From contig NZ_JAPEMM010000001.1 of the NCBI RefSeq assembly GCF_026342735.1, forward strand, positions 1,426,001 to 1,490,000: a stretch of DNA of 64,000 bases. The letters are read 5' to 3'. This document shows positions 57,513 to 64,000 of the stretch, one piece after another (the stretch's first letter is position 1; each line of letters starts with the position of its first letter). This DNA is from Streptomyces sp. NBC_00193 (GTDB taxonomy: Bacteria; Actinomycetota; Actinomycetes; Streptomycetales; Streptomycetaceae). The notes beneath the pieces were generated by a model that had not been told where the DNA came from, made no database searches, and worked only from the letters and a program-made list of their open reading frames with translations. The translations under genes were made by a program, and so were the position numbers.

Positions 57513-58403
57513 ATGCGCACCCCAACGGCCCGTGTCTGGATCGCCCTCGCCCTCGTCTACGTCGTCTGGGGTTCGACCTACCTCGGCATCCGGATCGTCG
57601 TCGAGACCATGCCCCCGTTCCTCTCCGCCGGGGCCCGCTTCATCACCGCCGGACTCCTCCTGGCCGGCCTCGTCGCCTGGCGCGACGGCCCGGCCGCCCT
57701 CAAGGCCACCGGCGCCCAGGTGCGCGCGGCCGTCCTGGTCGGGCTGCTGCTGGTGCTCGGCGGCAACGGCCTCGTCGTCCTCGCCGAGACCTCGATCCCG
57801 TCCGGACTCGCCGCCCTCCTGGTGGCCGCGGTCCCGATGTGGCTGGTCGTCCTGCGCGCCGGCTCCGGCGACCGCCCCTCCGCCCGCACCGTGGCCGGGG
57901 TGCTGCTGGGCCTCGGCGGGCTCGCCGTCCTGACCAGTCCGGGGCTCGGCGGGGAGATCGCGCTCGGCGGGGTGCTCCTGGTGCTGGCCGGCTCGGTGTG
58001 CTGGTCGCTCGGCTCCTTCTCCGGCTCGAAGCTGACCCTGCCCGCGAACCCCTTCACCGGCAGCGCGTACCAGATGCTCGCGGGCGGGGTCGGCGGGATC
58101 GTCGTCGGCCTGTGCCGCGGCGAACAGCACGGGCTGGACCTCACCTCGTACTCCACCGCGTCCTGGCTGGCCCTGGGCTACCTCGTGCTGTTCGGCTCGC
58201 TCGTCGGCTTCACCGCGTACGTGTGGCTGCTGCGCGCGGCTCCGCTCTCGCTCGTGGCCACGTACGCCTACGTGAACCCGGTCGTGGCCGTCGCCCTGGG
58301 CTGGCTCATCCTCGACGAGGCCCTGACCTGGCCGATCCTGCTCGGTGGCGGGATCGTGGTGGCGGCGGTGTGCGTGATCGTCAGCACTGAGCGACGGGGC
58401 TGA
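57513..58403 (+). CDS. EamA-family drug/metabolite exporter
   Basis: A 296-residue polytopic membrane protein with ten predicted helices arranged as two EamA repeats: VWIALALVYVVWGSTYLGIR opens the first, and LGGVLLVLAGSVCWSLGSFS the second. The C-terminus VNPVVAVALGWLILDEALTW is a family hallmark. Such proteins export amino acids or other small metabolites; the threonine synthase-like gene 91 bp upstream on the same strand hints at threonine/homoserine export, which is speculative. The stop lies 13 bp from that of the convergent NTPase gene. Confidence 0.9.
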   Translation: MRTPTARVWIALALVYVVWGSTYLGIRIVVETMPPFLSAGARFITAGLLLAGLVAWRDGPAALKATGAQVRAAVLVGLLLVLGGNGLVVLAETSIPSGLAALLVAAVPMWLVVLRAGSGDRPSARTVAGVLLGLGGLAVLTSPGLGGEIALGGVLLVLAGSVCWSLGSFSGSKLTLPANPFTGSAYQMLAGGVGGIVVGLCRGEQHGLDLTSYSTASWLALGYLVLFGSLVGFTAYVWLLRAAPLSLVATYAYVNPVVAVALGWLILDEALTWPILLGGGIVVAAVCVIVSTERRG

Positions 58404-58416
58404 GTCGTCACTCCCC

Positions 58417-61400
58417 CTAATCGAACGAGATGCTGTACTTGGTATGGCCGAACTCGGCAATGACCTCCGCATCCGGCTCTCCGTGCCCGGCGGCCACGAC
58501 CTCACCCAGATCAAGAGGGCTGAACTCCCAAGATTTCGCGAGGATCTGCATGAGGGAGCGAATGCGGAGGAGCGAGATCTGAACGTACGTGAAGATCCTG
58601 TCCCCGAACATGTTCGTCCCCCTGAGCAGGACGATGGCGAGCTCGTCCGGTGTGCCCGCTCCCTCGGGCTCGGACTCGGGCTCCGGCGGCGTTGTGGAGC
58701 GGAACTCGGCTGCTTCTCGGGTCAGTTGCGCCAGTCGATGGCGCAGATCAGCCCGCCGTTCCGGGGCCACGGTGTTCCAGGAAGCGACAGCGAGTGGTTG
58801 CGCGACCGAGTACAGCGGCAGGAGCAGAGTAGGGCGGGCGGTGCCCGCCCGATCGGCGATCAGGTCGAGCATCATGCTGGCCGGCCATTCCGCCAGTACC
58901 TTCCGGGCGCGGCTCCGGACGGCGTGGTCCTCGTCGTCGAGGAGTTCGGCGACGGGGTCGAAGAGGGCTGGTCCGGCAGGCAAGTCGGCCAGCAGGATCA
59001 GTGCCGCGTGCCTGATCCGGGGATCGGGGTCGGCCAGCAGGTCCGGGAGGTCGGCGGCGAGGGCGCTCCGGGGACGCCGGGCCTCATTCAGCAGGCCCGC
59101 GGCGCCCAGGACCGCCAGACGGACCTCGGGGTCGGGATGCGCCATCAGGCCCATCAGGGCATGGGTGACCTCCGCGGTGACGGTCTCACCTAGGGCAAGG
59201 GCCGCGGCCCGCACCGTGTAGGGCCGTTCGTCGGACAGGAACCCGAGCAGTTCCCTCACGATGCGGGGGTCGTCCGTGCCGCGCAGCCGGTTGGCAGCAG
59301 CGACCGGGCGATCGTCGGCGGCGATCGCGGCGACAAGGGCCTGCTGATCCCAGCTCAGCGGGTCGTCCGCGCGGCTTTGGGTCCCGGGCTCCGAACGTTC
59401 CGGCTCGGCGGTGTGGCCTGCCTCGTCAAGCAGGTGCGCTGCCCAGTGGGACAGGGTGAAGCTCGAGTCGGCGGTCAGCGTCCGCAGGGCTTCGGTGGCG
59501 CGAGGGTCCGGTGCCGTCGCCAGGATCTCTGCCGCCGCCATCCGCACCGCGATCTCCTCGTCGTCGGTGGCAGCCTTTATGAGCCCGGTCAGAACCCTGT
59601 CGTCGGTGTGACGATGGCGCAGAGCGCACACCGCGTTGAGCCGGGATATCGCCGCCGGATGCTCCAGCAGGGCCAGGATTTCAGCCAGTACCAGGTCCAC
59701 GGCGCCGGCGGCCAGCGCGTCCCCCGGGCTCGTCATCATTACACCGCGCGGATCCCTGACGGCTTCCAGCAGGGCCCGGGCCGGCCTTTCCCCGTGCCGC
59801 CCGGCCAGCACCTCCCAGTCATCTTGGTTCGCCTCGCCGAAGACCAGCCGTTCGATCAGCAACGTGTCGACTTCATCCGTACCAACCATGGACAAGCTGC
59901 GCCGGGCCACGGCGACGACCTGGGGATCGTCCGACGTGCGGGCCAGGTCCAGCACCTCGGCGGTGACCGCGGGCGGCAGGTTGGGGAGCCATCTGTGCAG
60001 GAAGTCGGCGGTTCCCGACCGCTCCGATTCCGGGGTCAGGAGGTGCGTGACCCGCCGGGCCGCCTCGGCCGAGACCTGTGGCGGGACGGAACGGTGGTCG
60101 GGCAGCTCCGCGAGGATCCGGAGGGCAGCGAACAGCGCTCCGTGGAACGGGTCCAGAGGAAGGTGCAGCAGGTGCTCGACCATCCGCATCACCGTGGCCG
60201 TGCGGTCCTGGCGGGCCAGGATGCCGCCGGCCATGGCCCATGCGGTCCGCCATTCGTAGTGCAGACAGCGATCCTCGGCCAGCTCCTCGATGAGCTCCCC
60301 CGCCGACAGCTCCGACAGGTGCACCGCGACGAGGAACACCGCGAAGTAGCGGTGCACGAAGAGGTACGGGACGTCCGCGCCGGGGCGGTGGTCCGCGGCG
60401 GGGGCCAGCATGCCCGCCTCGACGGAGAACAGCCTCAGCGCGCCCGCCGGGTCGTAGCCGGCCCCGGCCAGTTCCTTGGAGTGGCCGCGCAGCACGGTGA
60501 GGATGCGCTGGCCCGACATGCGGTCCCGCCAGCCCTCGGGGTCGGAGGCGAAGGCGTGGGCCAGGGGTGCGAGCACGCTGATCAGGCGGTCCACCTCGGC
60601 CGGTTCGACCACCGGGGTCGTCGGCCAGCGGTTCTCGGCGCCCAGGAACCGGCGCACCACCCGTTCCAGCACCGCGGACGGCTGCGCGGGGAGGTCGTCT
60701 CCCTCTTCGGCCAGACCGCACAGCAGGGCCGCCATGAGGGGCGCTTCGACCAAGGCCGCGACGGCGGCGTCGTTGGCCACGCGCTCCCGCAGGGCGGCCG
60801 CGGCCGGGGCGGACAGCCCCCACAGGTCGATCAACGTGTCGACCGCCGCGCGGCCCAGCGGCAGGAGCTGGGCCTCCACCGTCGAACGGGAGGATGTCGG
60901 CGGCCCGGTGTAGCCGGCCACCCTGCTGGTCACCAGCAAGCCGCCGCCGATCCGCTCGCTCCAGTGGGACAGCAGGTGGTCCACCCGGCCCCGCTCCGCG
61001 CGCCCGGGCAGTTCGTCGAGGGCGTCCACGAGCAGGGTGGCCCGGCCCTCGGCCAGCAGGGCGGCGAGGGTGTTCCGTAGGGATGTGGGCACCGGATGCC
61101 AGACGGAGAGGCGGTCCACGAGGGCTTCGACGAGGCGGTCGTGGGGCAGGGCTGCGAGTTCGTCGGCCCGTACGGGCACGGGGAGCTCGGATGCCGCGGG
61201 CTCGCTCCCCTCTCCCAGTGCTTCCAGGGCCGTACGGGCGCGCCGTGCGGTCTCCGAGCGGATCAGCCAGGACTTGCCCATCCCCGCGTCGCCCAGGACG
61301 ACGAGGTGGCGGTACCGTCCGGCGGCCTCGGACCAGGCCACGGGGGCGGGGTCCGCGGCGTGACGTATGCGGACGGAGCGCGGGAGGGCGAAGAGGTCGA

Positions 61401-61800
61401 GGTCCTCGGGCACGTAGCGCGGGCGCCCTTCGTGCTGGGCCCAGTGCTCCAGTGCGGGAAGGAGGCCTTCGAGGTAGGCGCGCAGGGGGTCAGGGGCCGG
61501 CGCCGGGTCCGAGGCCCGGAGCGGGGGTGTGTCGGCCCGGGCGGCGGCGGCCCGCTTGCGGAGGCGTTCCGCCTTGGCCGGGTCTCCGTCGAGGGCCTCC
61601 ACCACGAGGTGGAGGTTCCCCTGGGAGATCAGGCGGCGTCCGGTGAAGAACGGCGAGAGCGTGCTCTGGGCCAACCCGACCTGTCGGCCCAGCTCCGCGA
61701 AGGAGGGCCGGCCGGCCTCCCGGTGGATGTCGTCGAGGTATTCGAGCAGCGCACGGAGCGGCCCGTCGGACGGCCAGTGTTCCTTCCCGAACGTCGCCAC
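58417..61800 (-). CDS. HTH-NACHT NTPase with HEAT-like repeats (STAND family)
   Basis: A 1127-residue protein. An N-terminal helix-turn-helix-like region (PSFAELGRQVGLAQSTLSPF, about 32-51) is followed by a NACHT NTPase: Walker A GDAGMGKS (170-177), Walker B LLVDALDEL (256-264) and sensor LLVTSR (about 290). The C-terminal half is alpha-helical HEAT-like repeats (VRMAAAEILATAPDPRATEA; PEVRLAVLGAAGLLNEARRP; DPRIRHAALILLADLPAGPA). STAND NTPases of this layout act as regulators or as sensors in anti-phage/conflict systems; the trigger here is unknown. GTG at 61800 has GAGGAGGGG 5 nt upstream, better than the GTG at 61824. No effector domain is fused. Confidence 0.85.
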   Translation of the reverse strand: MATFGKEHWPSDGPLRALLEYLDDIHREAGRPSFAELGRQVGLAQSTLSPFFTGRRLISQGNLHLVVEALDGDPAKAERLRKRAAAARADTPPLRASDPAPAPDPLRAYLEGLLPALEHWAQHEGRPRYVPEDLDLFALPRSVRIRHAADPAPVAWSEAAGRYRHLVVLGDAGMGKSWLIRSETARRARTALEALGEGSEPAASELPVPVRADELAALPHDRLVEALVDRLSVWHPVPTSLRNTLAALLAEGRATLLVDALDELPGRAERGRVDHLLSHWSERIGGGLLVTSRVAGYTGPPTSSRSTVEAQLLPLGRAAVDTLIDLWGLSAPAAAALRERVANDAAVAALVEAPLMAALLCGLAEEGDDLPAQPSAVLERVVRRFLGAENRWPTTPVVEPAEVDRLISVLAPLAHAFASDPEGWRDRMSGQRILTVLRGHSKELAGAGYDPAGALRLFSVEAGMLAPAADHRPGADVPYLFVHRYFAVFLVAVHLSELSAGELIEELAEDRCLHYEWRTAWAMAGGILARQDRTATVMRMVEHLLHLPLDPFHGALFAALRILAELPDHRSVPPQVSAEAARRVTHLLTPESERSGTADFLHRWLPNLPPAVTAEVLDLARTSDDPQVVAVARRSLSMVGTDEVDTLLIERLVFGEANQDDWEVLAGRHGERPARALLEAVRDPRGVMMTSPGDALAAGAVDLVLAEILALLEHPAAISRLNAVCALRHRHTDDRVLTGLIKAATDDEEIAVRMAAAEILATAPDPRATEALRTLTADSSFTLSHWAAHLLDEAGHTAEPERSEPGTQSRADDPLSWDQQALVAAIAADDRPVAAANRLRGTDDPRIVRELLGFLSDERPYTVRAAALALGETVTAEVTHALMGLMAHPDPEVRLAVLGAAGLLNEARRPRSALAADLPDLLADPDPRIRHAALILLADLPAGPALFDPVAELLDDEDHAVRSRARKVLAEWPASMMLDLIADRAGTARPTLLLPLYSVAQPLAVASWNTVAPERRADLRHRLAQLTREAAEFRSTTPPEPESEPEGAGTPDELAIVLLRGTNMFGDRIFTYVQISLLRIRSLMQILAKSWEFSPLDLGEVVAAGHGEPDAEVIAEFGHTKYSISFD

Positions 61801-62035
61801 GTGCGCCCCTCCTCGCCCGGACACCGCGCCCGGGCCTCCCGTCGGCCCGGCGTTCGCGGACCGTACGCGCAGCGGATCGCGGCGGCCGGACGTCTGCGCT
61901 GGTCACGACCCCGCCGCCGGACGTGCCGCGTCCCCCGCGTACGCGTTTCGTCGCCACTTCCTTCCCCGCCGTCCGGGCGCCAACACCCTTGATTCAGCGG
62001 GCAGATCGGCCCGCCATCGCGAGAGGGGCGTCACC

Positions 62036-62197
62036 GTGGAGGAATGGCAGACGTGGATGCAGGCAGCCACCGGAATCATCGGGCTGGTCAACGCCGCTGT
62101 TCGGCTCGGCGCCGTGGTCCTGCGCCGGCGCGCAGCCGCCCGGAGGGGGTCCGTGCCGGCCGGCCCGGGGGACGGCGGGGCGGGTGACCGTACGTGA
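62036..62197 (+). CDS. Tiny single-pass membrane protein next to the NACHT gene
   Basis: A 53-residue protein: a short acidic/aromatic head (EEWQTWMQ), a hydrophobic helix (AATGIIGLVNAAVRLGAVVL), a basic cluster (RRRAAARR) and a Gly-rich tail. GTG at 62036 has GAGAGGGG 7 nt upstream. It resembles no family I can name; membrane topology recalls small holin-like or membrane-active peptides. It diverges from the NACHT gene and converges on the protease gene (17-bp gap). Confidence 0.55.
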   Translation: MEEWQTWMQAATGIIGLVNAAVRLGAVVLRRRAAARRGSVPAGPGDGGAGDRT

Positions 62198-62214
62198 CAC
62201 GTGACCGGTGGATC

Positions 62215-63018
62215 TCAACCGCTCTGCTTCGCCGCCCGCTCGTACAGGGCCTTCGCGCGGTCGTCGAACAGGGCGGCCGTGGAGTCCACGTCCGTGTCCC
62301 CGCCGCTCAGCACCCCGATGAGCTGGCCCGGCCGCCCCGGCCCGCCGCGGTCGGCGATCCACGGGCTGCCGCTCGTCCCCGTCCAGAACCCCGAGCAGTT
62401 GATGTAGAGCATCGCGGGGTCGTCCTCGTCGTGCCGGCTCTGCGTCGTACAGGCGACGGGCTTGTTCTCGGGGTTGTGCTCGGACTGCGGATAGCCGACG
62501 ACGGTCACCTCCCGCTCGTAGCCGGAGGTCCACACGGGCTTCGGGGCCTCGCCGTGTCCGACGACCTCTTGCAGGCTGCGCCCGTCCGCGTCCGGTTCGA
62601 CGGTGAGGAAGGCGAAGTCGGCGGTGTCCTCGCCCCACTTCGTCCAGCGCTCGTCGACCTGGACGGAGCGCACCTTCCACACGCCGAGCGGCCGCTGCCC
62701 GGAGCCCTCCCCGGAGAAGGCGGGGGCGAAGGCCAGCTCGCCGATGGCCAGCCCGTCGTGCGCGGCCTCGCCCGGCCGCCCGTCCTCGCCGGCGGGGGCC
62801 ACGCAGTGCGCGGCGGTGGCGACGACGTTGCCCTGCGGGCTGTCGACGACGCTGGCCGTGCACCAGTGCTCGCCGTTGGCCATGAGGACGCCGACGGTGG
62901 GGAAGGGGAGCGCGCCGCGTTCCTCGTAGCCGCCGGAATCCCTGACGAACACCACGGCGAGCAGTGCGACGGCCCCCGCGAGGGCGGCCGAAACGATCCC
63001 CTTGAGCCCGGGGCTCAC
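62215..63018 (-). CDS. Membrane-anchored trypsin-like serine protease
   Basis: A 267-residue protein with an N-terminal signal anchor (GLKGIVSAALAGAVALLAVV) and a chymotrypsin-fold domain: His in VATAAHCVAP, Asp in DTADFAFLTV, Ser in GTSGSPW. Two further cysteines (HWCTAS and HC) can form the disulfide around the His. It is predicted extracytoplasmic. GTG at 63018 is chosen since it overlaps the upstream esterase stop (GTGA); a GTG at 63099 would add 27 residues and overlap the esterase by 85 bp. The substrate is unknown. Confidence 0.82.
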   Translation of the reverse strand: MSPGLKGIVSAALAGAVALLAVVFVRDSGGYEERGALPFPTVGVLMANGEHWCTASVVDSPQGNVVATAAHCVAPAGEDGRPGEAAHDGLAIGELAFAPAFSGEGSGQRPLGVWKVRSVQVDERWTKWGEDTADFAFLTVEPDADGRSLQEVVGHGEAPKPVWTSGYEREVTVVGYPQSEHNPENKPVACTTQSRHDEDDPAMLYINCSGFWTGTSGSPWIADRGGPGRPGQLIGVLSGGDTDVDSTAALFDDRAKALYERAAKQSG

Positions 63019-64000
63019 CGCGGGGCGGCGCCGCTCGCGCCGCCGCTCGGGGCCGGCCGGGGCTTCGGGGTGGGTGCGGACATCACCTTGCTGATCCACT
63101 CCAGTGCGCCCTCCCTCATCCCGCGTACGTAGGACTTCCCGTTGTGCTCACCATCCTGGATCACCTGCAGCGTGGTGTGCACGGGACCCTTGCCGTAGTC
63201 CTTCATGAACCGCTCGGCCTTTTCCCGGCCGGACTCCTTGGTGCCGATCTGGAAGTTCACGTAGACGTCCGGGCCGCCCGCCGCGATCAGCTTCGCGGCG
63301 AGCTTCTCCGGGTTGTTCTCGTCCATGGCCTGCGTGTTTCCCTTCCACAGCGGGGAATCGGGGACGATGTCGACCCCGCTCGCGATGGCCGCCTTGAAGC
63401 GGTCGGGGTACTTCAGGACGTGCTTGAAGGCTCCGAATCCGCCCGCCGAGGAGCCCATGAAGGCCCACCCGTCGCGGGAGGTGAAGGTCCGGAAATTGGC
63501 CTTCGCGAAATCCGGGACGTCTTCGACCATCCAGGTGCCCATCTTGGGCTCTCCGGGGATGTCCGAGGCGTCGAAGTGGTGCTTGGTGTCGGCGTTGTGC
63601 ACCGGCATGACCAGGATGAAGGGCAGGCTCTTGCCGGACTTCGCCCCGTCGCTCACGGCCTGCTGGAGGCCGAGGCCGGGGCCCGTCCCCCAGTAGTTCG
63701 TGGGGTAGCCGCGGCCGCCGGGCAGGGAGATCAGGACCGGGAAGGCGCTGTCGGCGTAGGCCGGGTCGTCGTACTCCTTCGGCACCCACACCCAGACGTC
63801 GCCCGTGAACCCGGACTTCTTGCCCGTCAGGGTGGCCTTGGCGATCTGGGTGCCGTCCGGCAGCCGGGAGGTCCGGACGAAATCGGCCTTCGGCCCGGTG
63901 GGCATGCGTACGCCGGGTGCGGACCCGGTGTCGGAGGCGGTGGAGGCCGCGGTCCGGGACTTCCCGAAGGAGACGGGATCGCCTATGTCCGAGAAGAGGC
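63015..64000 (-). CDS. Alpha/beta-hydrolase-fold esterase (5' end outside the window)
   Basis: This is the C-terminal part, at least 327 codons, of an esterase of the antigen 85/esterase D-like superfamily. The nucleophile elbow is FMGSSAGGFGAF (GxSxG); the catalytic His is probably in DGEHNGKSYVRGM. WVWVPKEYDD...AFPVLISLPGG is the typical start of the fold. The frame stays open through the window edge (SDIGDPVSFGKSRTAASTAS), so the ATG at 63905 is probably internal and the true N-terminus, likely a secretion or membrane segment, lies to the right. The C-terminus is Pro/Ala-rich. It is coupled to the protease gene by GTGA. Confidence 0.85.
   Translation of the reverse strand, partial: LFSDIGDPVSFGKSRTAASTASDTGSAPGVRMPTGPKADFVRTSRLPDGTQIAKATLTGKKSGFTGDVWVWVPKEYDDPAYADSAFPVLISLPGGRGYPTNYWGTGPGLGLQQAVSDGAKSGKSLPFILVMPVHNADTKHHFDASDIPGEPKMGTWMVEDVPDFAKANFRTFTSRDGWAFMGSSAGGFGAFKHVLKYPDRFKAAIASGVDIVPDSPLWKGNTQAMDENNPEKLAAKLIAAGGPDVYVNFQIGTKESGREKAERFMKDYGKGPVHTTLQVIQDGEHNGKSYVRGMREGALEWISKVMSAPTPKPRPAPSGGASGAAPR

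Noticed and set aside
63019..63099. GTG at 63099 as the start of the trypsin-like protease
   Set aside because: It would overlap the esterase by 85 bp and add an Arg/Pro-rich stretch. The GTGA overlap at 63018 matches the coupling pattern seen repeatedly in this window. It remains an alternative since a GAGGGAGG lies upstream of it.
1..64000. CRISPR arrays
   Set aside because: All tandem repeats found (12, 14, 15 and 24 bp units) lack spacers of uniform length and mostly lie in coding regions.

Overview
The window is high-GC actinobacterial chromosome, almost certainly from a Streptomyces species. The evidence is strong G/C bias at third codon positions, many GTG starts, GTGA and ATGA stop/start overlaps, mycothiol (MshB) and mycobacterial-type succinate dehydrogenase genes, SpoIIE-type phosphatases, and copies of a palindromic extragenic repeat carrying CTCAAACGCCGGAGGGGCTG. 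No rRNA, tRNA, CRISPR array, origin or prophage was seen.

Layout. 0-16 kb is a conserved housekeeping stretch: DUF3117, enoyl-CoA hydratase, tag, a DivIVA-like protein, a FolP2-type dihydropteroate synthase, a LOG-family protein, dapE, a membrane-anchored muramidase-like protein, a small secreted protein, dapC, fdxA, a GNAT, a SirB1-like protein, a proline-rich membrane protein and mshB. A lone TnpB element sits between the LOG gene and dapE. 16-29 kb holds two tandem, paralogous five-gene oligopeptide ABC transporters (substrate-binding protein, two permeases, two ATPases), separated by a GNAT gene. 29-34.5 kb holds typA and a long peptide-binding-like lipoprotein in the position of mycobacterial lpqW. 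34.8-38.7 kb is a three-subunit succinate dehydrogenase. 38.7-46 kb is a likely envelope-stress cluster: Ser/Thr kinase with a beta-propeller, TPM-domain protein, PspA, and a HEAT-repeat membrane protein. 46-50 kb has a PAS-GAF-SpoIIE-HATPase phosphatase, an anti-sigma-like ATPase, a Nudix hydrolase and a SPOR protein. 50-58.4 kb has an NCS1 permease with a cysteine-rich tail, a GntR regulator, a DUF4190 protein, a secreted subtilisin, a threonine synthase-like enzyme and an EamA exporter. 58.4-64 kb has an HTH-NACHT-HEAT NTPase, a tiny membrane protein, a membrane-anchored trypsin-like protease and an esterase that runs off the right edge.

How genes work together. dapC and dapE are two steps of the succinylase route to meso-diaminopimelate and lysine. 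mshB acts in mycothiol synthesis. The peptide transporters resemble the Opp/Dpp/BldK type. The sdh genes overlap and must be co-translated. The content from DUF3117 to typA parallels the Mycobacterium tuberculosis Rv1165-Rv1211 neighbourhood, as recalled from memory.

The observations most worth checking are: (1) removing the TnpB element at its 8-bp flanking repeats rebuilds a longer dapE 3' end and joins it to the LOG gene; (2) a likely one-base frameshift in a G6 tract that splits the 5' end of the proline-rich membrane protein; (3) the NACHT NTPase / small membrane protein / trypsin-like protease neighbourhood; and (4) a recurring TAGGNT-then-start-codon arrangement suggesting leaderless mRNAs.
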